A stretch of 64,000 nucleotides of DNA from Roseovarius sp. THAF9 (GTDB lineage: Bacteria > Pseudomonadota > Alphaproteobacteria > Rhodobacterales > Rhodobacteraceae): positions 2,200,001 through 2,264,000 of the forward strand of contig NZ_CP045404.1 in assembly GCF_009363715.1 (NCBI RefSeq), read 5' to 3'. The notes beneath the pieces were generated by a model, which worked only from the letters and a program-made list of their open reading frames with translations, had not been told where the DNA came from and made no database searches. Of the stretch, positions 22,725 to 33,047 are shown piece after piece. Position 1 is the stretch's first letter; every line of letters begins with the position of its first letter. Both the position numbers and the translations under genes were made by a program.

Positions 22725-23480
22725 ATGGGTATTCTTGAAGTCAAGAACGTCAACAAGCGCTTCGGCGGCCTTCAGGCTCTGGGTGACGTGAATCTCAGCG
22801 TGGCGGAAAACACCTGCCACGCGATCATCGGCCCCAACGGGGCGGGCAAGTCGACCCTGCTCAACTGCCTGATCGGCAAGCTCATCCCGGATACCGGCTC
22901 GGTCATGTTCGACGGCCAGTCGGTGCTGGGCCGCAAGCCCTACCAGATCAACCAGATGGGCATTTCCCGCGTGTTCCAAACGCCCGAGATCTTCGGCGAC
23001 CTGACCGTGCTGGAAAACATGATGATCCCGATCTTCGCCAAGCGCGACGGCGCCTTCCGCATGCACGCGCTGGGGCAGGCCACCAAGGAAAAGGACATCG
23101 TCGAGCAGGCCGAGCACATGCTCGAAAGCCTGAACCTCTCCGATGCCCGTCACGACCATGCGGCCGCCATGTCGCGCGGCAACAAGCGCCGGCTGGAAAT
23201 CGGGATGTGCCTGGCACAGGAACCCCGCCTTCTGCTGCTCGACGAACCCACCGCTGGCATGGCGCGGGCTGACACCAACAACACGATCGACCTGCTGAAG
23301 CAGATCAAGGAAGAGCGCGACATCACCATCTGCATCATCGAACACGACATGCACGTGGTCTTCAGCCTCGCCGAACGCATCACCGTCCTGGCCCAGGGCA
23401 CCCCCCTGGTCGAGGACACACCGGACAAGATCAAGGGTCACCCGAAGGTGCGCGAAGCGTATCTTGGCGAGTCCGCATAA
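22725..23480 (+). CDS. LivG-type ABC transporter ATPase
   Basis: A 251-residue nucleotide-binding subunit with Walker A GPNGAGKST (about residues 38-46), Walker B LLLLDEPTAGMA and the H loop CIIEHDMHVVF. The signature motif that normally reads LS(H/Y)GxQ is MSRGNKRRLEIGMCLAQEP, so the conserved Gln/Asp position is altered, although the S and G are kept. It starts with AAGGAGCGACGACA upstream, 12 bases after livM. It pairs with the LivF-type ATPase downstream. Confidence 0.93.
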   Translation: MGILEVKNVNKRFGGLQALGDVNLSVAENTCHAIIGPNGAGKSTLLNCLIGKLIPDTGSVMFDGQSVLGRKPYQINQMGISRVFQTPEIFGDLTVLENMMIPIFAKRDGAFRMHALGQATKEKDIVEQAEHMLESLNLSDARHDHAAAMSRGNKRRLEIGMCLAQEPRLLLLDEPTAGMARADTNNTIDLLKQIKEERDITICIIEHDMHVVFSLAERITVLAQGTPLVEDTPDKIKGHPKVREAYLGESA

Positions 23481-23495
23481 GGCAGGAGACGAGAA

Positions 23496-24251
23496 ATGAA
23501 CGTCAAACCCGACTTCTCCAAGGGCCACAACCACGCCGAAACCGCACCGGCCTTCCTGTCGGTCTGGGGCATGCAGGCCTATTACGGCGAAAGCTACATC
23601 GTCCAGGACATCTCCTTCAACGTTCACGAGGGCGAGATCCTGGCGCTTCTGGGCCGCAACGGCGCCGGCAAGACCACGACGCTGCGCGCCATCGCCCGCA
23701 TGGACAACCCGCAGCTCAACCACGGCGAAATCTGGCTGGACCACCAGCCGCTGCACACGATGAAAAGCGCCGAGGCCGCGACCGTCGGCATCGGCCTCGT
23801 CCCCGAGGACCGCTGCATCATCCCCGGCCTCACGGTCGAGGAAAACCTGCAACTCGCACAGATCACCCCACCGATCGGCTGGTCGTTCGACCGCCTCTAC
23901 GAGCTCTTCCCCCGCCTCAAGGAACGCCGCCACCAGGAAGGCGTGACCCTGTCGGGTGGTGAACAGCAAATGCTCGCTGTCGCCCGTGCCCTGGCCCGGG
24001 ACATCAAGGTGCTGCTGCTCGATGAGCCCTACGAGGGCCTCGCCCCCGTGATCGTCGACGAGATCGAAAAGACTCTGCGCATCATCAAGGAACAGGGCAT
24101 CACCACGATCCTCGTCGAACAGAACGCGGTCCGCGCCCTTGAACTCGCCGATCGCTGCATCATTCTCGACACGGGTGGCATCGCCTTCGACGGGACAGCG
24201 TCAGAGGTGCTGGAAAACGAAAGTCTCCGGGCCGAATATCTGGCCATCTGA
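23496..24251 (+). CDS. LivF-type ABC transporter ATPase
   Basis: A 251-residue second nucleotide-binding subunit with canonical motifs: Walker [10 protein letters not shown], signature [15 protein letters not shown], Walker [14 protein letters not shown] and an H-loop-position glutamine in [11 protein letters not shown], as in LivF proteins. The N-terminus has a short extra segment ([20 protein letters not shown]) before the core. AGGAGAC precedes the ATG. It closes the transporter operon; acs follows after 100 bases. Confidence 0.93.
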   Translation: MNVKPDFSKGHNHAETAPAFLSVWGMQAYYGESYIVQDISFNVHEGEILALLGRNGAGKTTTLRAIARMDNPQLNHGEIWLDHQPLHTMKSAEAATVGIGLVPEDRCIIPGLTVEENLQLAQITPPIGWSFDRLYELFPRLKERRHQEGVTLSGGEQQMLAVARALARDIKVLLLDEPYEGLAPVIVDEIEKTLRIIKEQGITTILVEQNAVRALELADRCIILDTGGIAFDGTASEVLENESLRAEYLAI

Positions 24252-24351
24252 CGCCAACCTCCCTAGGCTGCCACCAGGAGGATGCCCGCCCCCACCGTTT
24301 CATCGGAGAGGGCGGGCTTGCAAGACATTCAAGACCACCGTGGGAGGAACC

Positions 24352-26301
<1,950 letters not shown>

Positions 26302-26322
26302 CCCTGTCTCGGGACAGGACCA

Positions 26323-26352
26323 AAAGGCCGGTGCTCGCGCACCGGCCTTTTT
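26323..26352 (+). terminator. Rho-independent terminator of the acs transcript
   Basis: AAAGGCCGGTGC-TCGC-GCACCGGCCTTT is a perfect 12-bp stem with a 4-base loop, followed by TTTTT overlap. It starts 22 bases after the acs stop codon. Confidence 0.9.
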
Positions 26353-26374
26353 CATGCTCGTGTAGCACCCTCCA

Positions 26375-26713
26375 TCAGAACGGTGCGCAGACACCGTCGC
26401 AATCGACCACGCCATGCGTGCAATCCTCGTTGGCGCAAATCGCGATCCAGTCATCACAAAAGTAATCTACGTCATCCAGCGGATGATCGGCCGTCGCGGG
26501 CTCCGCGGCTTTGGATTTGCGAATCCGGCTCAGCGTGGCGCGCAGCTTTTTCTGGACGCGCTCCGATTTCCAACTGCGCGGCGCCTTGGCCACGCTGGAA
26601 AAGCTGTTCACGGGCTTTGCCATGCTTGGAAGCTGGCAATCCTCAGCGAAAGACGGCAGCGCAAGGCTTGAGGCCAAAAGAAATGCAGTGGCAACTATAG
26701 AATACGGTTTCAT
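26375..26713 (-). CDS. Small secreted cysteine-rich protein
   Basis: A 112-residue exported protein. The N-terminal signal peptide MKPYSIVATAFLLASSLALP is cleaved likely after PSFA, leaving EDC at the mature start. The middle is basic (RSWKSERVQKKLRATLSRIR). The last 30 residues are acidic and hold five cysteines (FCDDWIAICANEDC, VVDCDGVCAPF), making six in total, so disulfides are likely. The ATG at 26713 follows AAGGAGACC; an in-frame ATG at 26743 would spoil the signal. It converges on acs across the terminator. No family recognised. Confidence 0.75.
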   Translation of the reverse strand: MKPYSIVATAFLLASSLALPSFAEDCQLPSMAKPVNSFSSVAKAPRSWKSERVQKKLRATLSRIRKSKAAEPATADHPLDDVDYFCDDWIAICANEDCTHGVVDCDGVCAPF

Positions 26714-26775
26714 GGTAATGGTCTCCTTGAACGCGGTTGGCAACGATCATGTGTCGCGCCGCTCGCGCGGATGGT

Positions 26776-27669
26776 TCAATGAATGTCGCCCTGACGCGCC
26801 TTGCGCGTCGCCAGCACCACACCGACACCGGCCAGCGCCATGCCACTCCAGGCCAGGGGCGGCATCACCTCGCCCAGCATGACCCACGCGATCACCGCCG
26901 CCAACGGCGGCACCAGAAAGAAAAGCGCCGACACCTTCGCGACGTCACCCGCCCGGATCATCGCCAACAGCAGCCCCACCGCCACCAACGAATTGCCCAC
27001 CACCAGGTAGAACAGCACGCCGACGAATGGCCAACTCCAGTCGATCGACAGATCCTCCTGCAGCGCCAGTAACGGCAGGATCCCCACCAGACCGGCGGCA
27101 TAGCCGACAAGGTTCGAGGTCACCGGATGGTGTCGCAGCCCGAACCGCTTTTCCCACAGCGACGCGGTGACGATCCCGGCAAGCCCGATCATCGTAAAGA
27201 CAAAGCCCATCACGCTTGGCGGCTCCAGCGCCGAGCGCGCGCCGATCACGACCGCCGCCCCGATCAGTCCCAAAATCAGCCCACACCACTGCCTCCAGCC
27301 CACGTGCTCGCCCGTCCAGCGCGGCGCAATCAACCCCACAGCGATCGGCTGCAATGTCATCAAAAGCGCCACCGTTCCCGCCGCCACACCCGCTTCCAGC
27401 GCGAAATACGTCATGCCGAAATAGACCGACTGGATCAGAAGCCCCACAATGGCGAGGTGCCCCCATTCCACTCGGCTTTTCGGCAAAGGCGGGCGCAGAA
27501 CCGCCCAAAGCACCGCCATCGCCACGACCACCAGCGCAAAGCGCAGCGCCAGGATCGTCATCGGCGCGGCATAGACCAGCCCGACCTTCGCCACCCCGTA
27601 GCCTCCCGACCACAGCAATAGAAAGATCACCGGCGCAAGCCGCAGCCAGACGGGGCGGTCTGATGACAT
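26776..27669 (-). CDS. DMT-superfamily (EamA) permease
   Basis: A 297-residue inner-membrane protein with ten predicted helices in two EamA repeats, the first from LAPVIFLLLWSGGYGVAKVG and the second from SVMGFVFTMIGLAGIVTASL. EamA proteins export amino acids or other metabolites; the substrate here is unknown. LVPPLAAVIAWVMLGE near the C-terminus is the typical conserved stretch of the second repeat. It stands alone on the minus strand. Confidence 0.88.
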   Translation of the reverse strand: MSSDRPVWLRLAPVIFLLLWSGGYGVAKVGLVYAAPMTILALRFALVVVAMAVLWAVLRPPLPKSRVEWGHLAIVGLLIQSVYFGMTYFALEAGVAAGTVALLMTLQPIAVGLIAPRWTGEHVGWRQWCGLILGLIGAAVVIGARSALEPPSVMGFVFTMIGLAGIVTASLWEKRFGLRHHPVTSNLVGYAAGLVGILPLLALQEDLSIDWSWPFVGVLFYLVVGNSLVAVGLLLAMIRAGDVAKVSALFFLVPPLAAVIAWVMLGEVMPPLAWSGMALAGVGVVLATRKARQGDIH

Positions 27670-28000
27670 GGAAAACTAACGTCCTTGAGGTTGATCCGCC
27701 CTTCCTTATGAGGCGCCTCCGGCCGAAGGGACAGGGTTGTCTACCGAAAAAGATGGCGTTTTCTTCGGACCGCCACCGCGTTTCCGTACCGTTCCCGACA
27801 CCATGTCGCTATCGCCCTACACGGCGGTCAAGAGCTGAGCGCCACCCGCCCCCTCCAGATCCGGCGCTGGTGGGCGAAAGCGTATTTCCGCCGACAGCGC
27901 CGCCACTTACGCAGATTTACGCGGATGAAAAATGATGTGATCTGACGTGGAACTCCTCGGCGCTACAGTCGTTAACGGAACAGCAAAAGGAAGAGGACCC
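27670..28000. other. Intergenic region, no gene seen
   Basis: A 331-base region between divergent genes. It holds the leaders of the EamA permease and of the lipoprotein at 28001 (GGAAGAGGACCC before its ATG). Nothing else that I can support. Confidence 0.4.
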
Positions 28001-28264
28001 ATGAAAAAGCACATTACAGCACTTGCTACCGCCGCCGCCTTGACCGTCACTGCATGTGACACACTGACCGAAGAGGAACAGGGTGCCCTGATCGGCGCAG
28101 GCGCAGGCGCCGTTGCCGCCCAAGCCTTTGACGCAAATCTCGGCTGGACCGTTGTAACCGCAGCCGGCGGCGCCGCTGCAGGTGCGCTTATCGCGCGGAA
28201 CCAACGCACCGACCAATGCGCCTATGCGGACGGCCGTGGCGGCTACGTAACGCGCCCCTGCTAA
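28001..28264 (+). CDS. Small glycine-zipper lipoprotein
   Basis: An 87-residue lipoprotein. The signal MKKHITALATAAALTVTACD has a lipobox LTVTAC with the lipidated Cys near residue 19. It is followed by an acidic helix (TLTEEEQGALIGAGAGAVAA) and a Gly/Ala zipper (LGWTVVTAAGGAAAGALIAR), then a short Cys-containing tail (YVTRPC). Such proteins resemble osmotically inducible OsmB/YMGG-type outer-membrane lipoproteins. AAGGAAGAGGA precedes the ATG. Confidence 0.8.
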   Translation: MKKHITALATAAALTVTACDTLTEEEQGALIGAGAGAVAAQAFDANLGWTVVTAAGGAAAGALIARNQRTDQCAYADGRGGYVTRPC

Positions 28265-28270
28265 ACGTCA

Positions 28271-28289
28271 GAAAATTCTTCGAATTTTC
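28271..28289. repeat. Perfect AT-rich inverted repeat
   Basis: GAAAATTC-TTC-GAATTTTC, an 8-bp perfect dyad with a 3-base spacer, immediately before the larger terminator hairpin. Confidence 0.7.
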
Positions 28290-28290
28290 G

Positions 28291-28324
28291 AGCCCCAGTT
28301 TCTTCGCACGAAGAATCTGGGGCT
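28291..28324. terminator. Bidirectional stem-loop between lipoprotein gene and queF
   Basis: AGCCCCAG (28291-28298) pairs with CTGGGGCT (28317-28324), and the interior TTCTTCG/CGAAGAA extends the stem. It separates a plus-strand gene end from the queF stop and can serve both. Confidence 0.75.
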
Positions 28325-28331
28325 TTGCGTT

Positions 28332-28796
28332 TCATCCCCGCCCGCGATACGGCGGCACGCCCTGATCCGGCATCCAGACACCTGCCGGCACCTCACCGGT
28401 CTGCCAAAAGACGTCGATCGGGATGCCACCACGCGGATACCAGTATCCCCCGATCCGTAGCCATTGCGGTTCCAGAAAATCCACCACACGCCGCGCGATC
28501 GAGATCGTGCAATCTTCGTGAAAAGCCCCGTGATTACGGAAGCTTGTCAGGTAAAGCTTAAGCGATTTGCTTTCTACCAGCCACTTGCCCGGAACATAAT
28601 CTATCACCAGATGCGCAAAATCCGGTTGACCGGTCATCGGACACAGTGACGTGAACTCCGGCGCGGTGAAGCGCACGTTATAGGCCACGTCCGCCTGCGG
28701 GTTCTCGACCCGCTCCAGTTCGGCCTCTTCGGGGCTTTGCGGAACCTTCGTCGCGCCGCCCAATTGCTTGAGGTTCTTGTAGATATCGTCACTCAT
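28332..28796 (-). CDS. queF: NADPH-dependent preQ0 reductase QueF (type I)
   Basis: A 154-residue short (unimodular) QueF that reduces preQ0 to preQ1 in queuosine synthesis. Catalytic Cys52 and Asp59 stand in [16 protein letters not shown]. The type I NADPH/substrate stretch [20 protein letters not shown], with the trailing HED, is present. The ATG at 28796 gives the family N-terminus ([14 protein letters not shown]). It is the last gene of queC-queD-queE-queF, 11 bases after queE. Confidence 0.95.
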   Translation of the reverse strand: MSDDIYKNLKQLGGATKVPQSPEEAELERVENPQADVAYNVRFTAPEFTSLCPMTGQPDFAHLVIDYVPGKWLVESKSLKLYLTSFRNHGAFHEDCTISIARRVVDFLEPQWLRIGGYWYPRGGIPIDVFWQTGEVPAGVWMPDQGVPPYRGRG

Positions 28797-28807
28797 TGCG
28801 TTCTCCG

Positions 28808-29536
28808 TCACACCCCGCGCTGGTTGCCCCACAAGGTCACGTGCAATTGCGGCAGCACGCGTGCATCGTACCATTTTTCCTGTGTTACCCTGTCCACCAG
28901 CCAGCGCATTCGCGCCTCCAGCCCGTCGCGGTCCACCGTGGCCGTGTCGTCATCGGGCGGCGGCGGCGTATGGTTGCCCGGCTGCAGGTAAACCGGAAGT
29001 TGCGGGAACATCGCCGCGGCCTCGCGGGCATAGGCAAAATCCGCCTCATCGAACACCACGAGTTTCAGGATCGTCTGCGTGCCCTGACCCGCCTCGACGC
29101 ATTCGGCTACAAGCCCCCAATCGGTCAGCATCCCGCTCGACGGCGGCTTGGGCGATAGCACCAGCATGTCCAGCGCCTCGAACCAGCCGCGCACGACCGA
29201 CCCTTGGGTTTCCATGGCGAAATAACAGCCCTGTTCCTGTCCCAGCCGGATCAGCTCCGCCATCGGCTGAATCGCCGGGTTGCCCCCCGACAGCGTGATC
29301 AGGATCGGCTTGCCACCCGACAGCCGCGCCACCTCCTCCATGATCGCTTCGGGCGTCATTGCCTTCCACGTATCGCGATAGTCATTGTCCACCGCGTGCA
29401 TGCTGTCGCACCAGGAACAGCGGAAATCGCATCCACCCGTGCGCACGAACACCGTCGGCTGCCCGATCAGTGCCCCCTCGCCCTGGATCGTCGGCCCGAA
29501 AATCTCGGACACGCGAATGAGGTGCTTGTCGCTCAC
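28808..29536 (-). CDS. queE: 7-carboxy-7-deazaguanine synthase QueE (radical SAM)
   Basis: A 242-residue radical-SAM enzyme that converts 6-carboxytetrahydropterin to 7-carboxy-7-deazaguanine. The cluster-binding cysteines are Cys36, Cys40 and Cys43 ([11 protein letters not shown]). [20 protein letters not shown] is the conserved N-terminus and [11 protein letters not shown] is the SAM-binding GGE-type motif. I use the GTG at 29536, whose GTGA overlaps the queD stop; an ATG at 29554 would add six residues inside queD. Confidence 0.93.
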   Translation of the reverse strand: MSDKHLIRVSEIFGPTIQGEGALIGQPTVFVRTGGCDFRCSWCDSMHAVDNDYRDTWKAMTPEAIMEEVARLSGGKPILITLSGGNPAIQPMAELIRLGQEQGCYFAMETQGSVVRGWFEALDMLVLSPKPPSSGMLTDWGLVAECVEAGQGTQTILKLVVFDEADFAYAREAAAMFPQLPVYLQPGNHTPPPPDDDTATVDRDGLEARMRWLVDRVTQEKWYDARVLPQLHVTLWGNQRGV

Positions 29537-29889
29537 GGCCGATACTCCGCCCATGTCTTCGGCGTCTCGCTAACCTTTGCCGCCGTCACCTCGGGCCACC
29601 GCGCATGACACCAGTCGTGGAAATGCTTGGCCAACCGTTCGGCGGTCACACAATCATCCCCCAGCACATCATTCAGATGCCGGTGATCCAGCGTGGCGTC
29701 GATATACCGCTTGAACTCCGCCAGATCGAGGTAATCCCGCACGAACCCATGCGCGTTCAACTCGGCGGCGCGAAGCTCGATCACGACGACATAGTTGTGC
29801 CCGTGCAGCCGTGCGCATTGGTGATCCTCAGGCAACCCGTGCAACTGGTGCGACGCGGAAAAGTTAAACTCCTTGGTGATCGTATACAT
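29533..29889 (-). CDS. queD: 6-carboxytetrahydropterin synthase QueD
   Basis: A 118-residue zinc enzyme of the PTPS family acting on dihydroneopterin triphosphate, step two of queuosine synthesis. Zinc ligands are His14 (SASHQL), His29 and His31 (CARLHGHNY), with catalytic Cys25. DHRHLND and ETPKTWAEY are further conserved parts. The ATG at 29889 shares one base with the queC stop (TGATG). Confidence 0.95.
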   Translation of the reverse strand: MYTITKEFNFSASHQLHGLPEDHQCARLHGHNYVVVIELRAAELNAHGFVRDYLDLAEFKRYIDATLDHRHLNDVLGDDCVTAERLAKHFHDWCHARWPEVTAAKVSETPKTWAEYRP

Positions 29890-30581
29890 CACGACACCCC
29901 CGTCGCCGCTTTCCAGAACGCCTCATCCGCATAGGCGGTCGGGTCCGGGACGCCCGCCAGATGAAACGCCTCGCGCCGCTCCACGCAGGTGCCGCAACGC
30001 CCGCAATGCACGTCGCCGCCCTTGTAGCACGACCATGTCTCGGCAAAGGGCGTGTTCCAGCGCGCGCCCTCGGCAACGATATCCGCCTTCGACCCTGTCA
30101 GGAACGGTGTGTAAAGCTGCACCTCGGCCACACCCTCCATCGCCTGATCCTGCATCGCCTGGAACGCCTCGACAAAGCCGGGCCGGCAATCGGGGTAGAT
30201 GAAATGATCCCCGCCATGCACGGCGGCCGCCACCGCCTCCGCCTTCTCGGCGGCGGCCATGCCAAAGGCGATGGTCAGCATGATCGCGTTGCGGTTGGGC
30301 ACGATCGTGATCTTCATCGTCTCTTCCGCGTAATGCCCGTCCGGCACGTCCACGTCATCGGTCAGGGCCGAGCCACTCAGCGCCGCGCCCACGCCCGAGA
30401 TATCCACCACCTTGTGCGCCACGCCCAGCCGCTTGGCACAGGCTGCGGCGAATTCCACTTCCTTCACATGGCGCTGGCCATAGTCGAAAGACAACAGGCC
30501 CCTTAACGTGCCCTCGCCCGCCACCTTGTGCGCGAGCGACACGGAATCAAGCCCGCCCGAGCAGATCACGATCGTATCCAT
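29889..30581 (-). CDS. queC: 7-cyano-7-deazaguanine synthase QueC
   Basis: A 230-residue ATP-dependent enzyme making preQ0. The PP-loop SGGLDS lies at residues 8-13. The zinc site is in the C-terminal part (CYKGGDVHCGRCGTCVERRE: four Cys). It is the first gene of the que operon, and a preQ1-I riboswitch overlaps its ribosome-binding site. The cell would shut off queC translation when preQ1 is plentiful. Confidence 0.96.
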   Translation of the reverse strand: MDTIVICSGGLDSVSLAHKVAGEGTLRGLLSFDYGQRHVKEVEFAAACAKRLGVAHKVVDISGVGAALSGSALTDDVDVPDGHYAEETMKITIVPNRNAIMLTIAFGMAAAEKAEAVAAAVHGGDHFIYPDCRPGFVEAFQAMQDQAMEGVAEVQLYTPFLTGSKADIVAEGARWNTPFAETWSCYKGGDVHCGRCGTCVERREAFHLAGVPDPTAYADEAFWKAATGVS

Positions 30582-30587
30582 AGATTT

Positions 30588-30625
30588 GGTCCTTGTTTTT
30601 TAACGCGGGTAGGCTGCGACCGCAG
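30588..30625 (-). promoter_or_regulatory. preQ1-I riboswitch (type II, T. tengcongensis-like)
   Basis: Read on the minus strand from 30625: CTGCGGTCGCAGCCTACCCG, continuing CGTTAAAAAACAAGGA. The landmarks of the compact class I aptamer are all there: P1 strands TGCGG/CCGCG, the loop GGTCGCAG, the CCC segment, the A-rich tail and terminal CAAGG. The known Thermoanaerobacter aptamer shares GGTCGCAG and the ACAAGG tail. The tail contains the queC Shine-Dalgarno (AAGGA), ten bases from the ATG, so control should be translational. Confidence 0.9.
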
Positions 30626-30630
30626 GGCGC

Positions 30631-32019
30631 TCACCTAGCGGTTTCGCCGCCGTCTTGCAAGACCCGCGCCGCTACGTTCCGCCCAGACCACCACCAGAAC
30701 CGCCACAGCAGGAACACCCCCGCCAGTGCCAGCCCCACGGCCAACCCCAACCAGATGCCCACGCCGCCCCAACCCAGCCAGAACCCCATGGCGTAACTCA
30801 CCGGCACACCAACGACCCAATAGCTGACGACGGCGATCCACATCGGCACGCGCGTGTCCTGCACGCCGCGCAACAGGCCCAGGGCCATCACCTGCGCCGC
30901 GTCGACCAGCTGAAACAGCGCCGCCGCCGCCAGCAGGCCCACGCCCACGGCGATCACCGCCTCGCGCTCCGGCTCGTCAGGGTTCAGGAACGCCGCGATC
31001 ATCGGCTCGGGCACAACCAGGAACAGCACCACCGTCACCGCCGCAAAGACGCCCGAAAGCGCCAGCACCACCTTCGCCCCGTCCCGCAGCCCCGGCCCGT
31101 CGCCACGCCCGAACGCGTTCCCGGCCCGGATCGTCGCCGCGTTGCTCAGCCCCAGATGCACCATGAACGTCACCGAACTGACCTGCAGCGCGATACCGTG
31201 CGCGGCCAGCGCAATCGTCCCCAGCCATCCCATCATCACCGTCGACGCCGCGAACAGGCTCACCTCCGCCAGGCTGGTCATCCCGATGGGCCAGCCCAGC
31301 CGGAACACCTGCCCGAACGCCTCCCGATCCGGCCGCCAGACGCGGCGGAACAATGCGTGCTCGGGCGTCACTTTCGCGGCATAGACCGCCAGCGCCACGA
31401 AACTCGCGCTCGTCACCACCAGCGACGCCACGGCGGCCCCGCGCACCCCCATCTCCGGCGCGCCCCAGTTTCCGAAGATCAGTGCGTAGTTCACCACCAC
31501 GTTCAGCCCCACGGCCCCCACCGTGACCCACAGAACCACTTGCGTGCGCTCCAGCGCCGCCAGGTGCGACTTCAGCACCATGACCAGCAGCGCCGGGAAT
31601 AGCGCGAAGCCCACGATCCGCGCATACTCCCCGGCCAGCGCCGACGTATCCGCCTCCTGCCCCGCCCACACGAAAAGCGGCCCCGACCAGATCATCACCG
31701 GCAACGCAGAGGCGGCAAACAGCACCGAGGCCCAGCCGCCCATTCGCGTCACCCGCCGCACTTGCGTTTCGTCCCCCGCGCCCTGCGCCGCCGCCACCAG
31801 CGGCATCACGGCCCAGGCAAAGCCCGACCCGAAAATGAACAGAACGAAGAACAGCGTGCCCCCCAGCACCTCTGCCGCCAGCGCCTCGACCGAGTACCAG
31901 CCCAGCATCAGCGCATCGGTCAGCGTGATCGCCAATTGTGCAAGGTGGCTGCCCACCAGCGGCAGCCCCAGCTTTAACGCCGCCCGGGCGTGCGCGCGAT
32001 ATGTCGTGACATCGGACAT
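30631..32019 (-). CDS. MATE-family multidrug/metabolite efflux protein
   Basis: A 462-residue inner-membrane transporter of the NorM type with twelve predicted helices in two halves. PLVGSHLAQLAITLTDALML at the N-terminus is the typical MATE opening; AALFQLVDAAQVMALGLLRG is the corresponding second-half motif. It exports cationic drugs or metabolites in exchange for sodium or protons. The start could be 32019 (MSDVTTY) or 32031 (MGWGM). Its stop lies only a few bases before the preQ1 aptamer of queC. Confidence 0.9.
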   Translation of the reverse strand: MSDVTTYRAHARAALKLGLPLVGSHLAQLAITLTDALMLGWYSVEALAAEVLGGTLFFVLFIFGSGFAWAVMPLVAAAQGAGDETQVRRVTRMGGWASVLFAASALPVMIWSGPLFVWAGQEADTSALAGEYARIVGFALFPALLVMVLKSHLAALERTQVVLWVTVGAVGLNVVVNYALIFGNWGAPEMGVRGAAVASLVVTSASFVALAVYAAKVTPEHALFRRVWRPDREAFGQVFRLGWPIGMTSLAEVSLFAASTVMMGWLGTIALAAHGIALQVSSVTFMVHLGLSNAATIRAGNAFGRGDGPGLRDGAKVVLALSGVFAAVTVVLFLVVPEPMIAAFLNPDEPEREAVIAVGVGLLAAAALFQLVDAAQVMALGLLRGVQDTRVPMWIAVVSYWVVGVPVSYAMGFWLGWGGVGIWLGLAVGLALAGVFLLWRFWWWSGRNVAARVLQDGGETAR

Positions 32020-32094
32020 GCCCCAGCCCATAGAGGCTTTCCCGCGTCCGCAAAACCCCTTTCCACCGGCCCGCACAACCTCGTGCACAGCCTC

Positions 32095-32118
32095 GCTTTT
32101 TCTTGCCAGAAATACTCA
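32095..32118 (-). repeat. Dispersed 24-bp intergenic motif, copy 1
   Basis: Plus-strand core TTTTTCTTGCCAGAAATACT. It lies 76 bases upstream of the MATE start and differs by one base from the copy at 36025-36048. Confidence 0.75.
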
Positions 32119-32132
32119 TGGCGCAGCGGCGC

Positions 32133-33047
32133 CTAAAGCACCGCCGTCACCAGTTGTAGCGACACCACGGCGATCAGCACCCCGACGGCCATCTCGATCA
32201 CCGGCAGGGCCCTCGCGCCCGCCCCGCCCGTGGCCAGCCTCGCAAGAACGCCCTGCCGCAGGCTGACGGCAGCGAGGGCCACCACCATTGTCACGCTGGC
32301 CGTGCCCAACCCCATGATAAAGGCGCCGGCAATGCCTGCCAGGTCGATCCCGAAGCGCCATGTCAGGATCAACAGGAACAGCGCCCCGGTACAGGGCCGG
32401 ATCGCCACCGCACCCACCAGCGCAGCCGCCTCCCGCCAGCCATGCACATTAGCCGCTTCCTCCACGCTCGGCCCATGCCGATGCCCACAGGTCGAACAGA
32501 CGCCGTCACCGTGATCGTGGGCATGATCGTGGTGATGCCCGTGGCCGTGGCCCCGCGTCCGCCACAGCTTCATCGCTCCGCGCAGCACCAGCCACAGCCC
32601 CACCAGCGCAATCGCGCCATAGCTCACCGCCGCCAGCGTCCGGTCCGCCAGCCCCGTCACCGCCTCGCGCCCCAGTCCCAGCGCGTAAAGCCCCGCATAG
32701 ACCAACAGCACCGCCGCCGCCGCCTGCGCAAGGCTCGACGCCAGCGCCAAGCCGACCAGCCGCTTGACCGGCACGGCCCGGCCCACGCCATAGCCGCCGA
32801 TCAACAGCTTGCCATGCCCCGGCCCCGCCGCGTGAAAGAACCCGTAGGCAAAACAAATCCCCCACAGGCCCAGCAACGCCCCGGCCTCTCCGGCCCGCAA
32901 CTTCTGCAAATAGCCCGCCATCGCCTGCTGCACCTCGCGTTGGCCTTCCAGCGCCCAGGCTTGCACGGCGCCGGCCCCGCCAAAGCCCCACAGCCAGACC
33001 GCCAGCGCCGCCACGACAAGACCAAGCGCCGTCACGATCCCGCGCAT
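32133..33047 (-). CDS. NicO/RcnA-family nickel/cobalt transporter
   Basis: A 304-residue inner-membrane protein. Six or more helices are predicted. [20 protein letters not shown] holds the conserved HAxGPGHGK motif of the NicO family. A cytoplasmic His-rich loop ([18 protein letters not shown], then CSTCGHRHG) sits in the middle and would bind metal; [18 protein letters not shown] is the conserved second motif. It overlaps the DUF1007 gene upstream by 16 bases. Members import or export Ni/Co. Pairing with DUF1007 often indicates uptake, but direction is unresolved here. Confidence 0.9.
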   Translation of the reverse strand: MRGIVTALGLVVAALAVWLWGFGGAGAVQAWALEGQREVQQAMAGYLQKLRAGEAGALLGLWGICFAYGFFHAAGPGHGKLLIGGYGVGRAVPVKRLVGLALASSLAQAAAAVLLVYAGLYALGLGREAVTGLADRTLAAVSYGAIALVGLWLVLRGAMKLWRTRGHGHGHHHDHAHDHGDGVCSTCGHRHGPSVEEAANVHGWREAAALVGAVAIRPCTGALFLLILTWRFGIDLAGIAGAFIMGLGTASVTMVVALAAVSLRQGVLARLATGGAGARALPVIEMAVGVLIAVVSLQLVTAVL

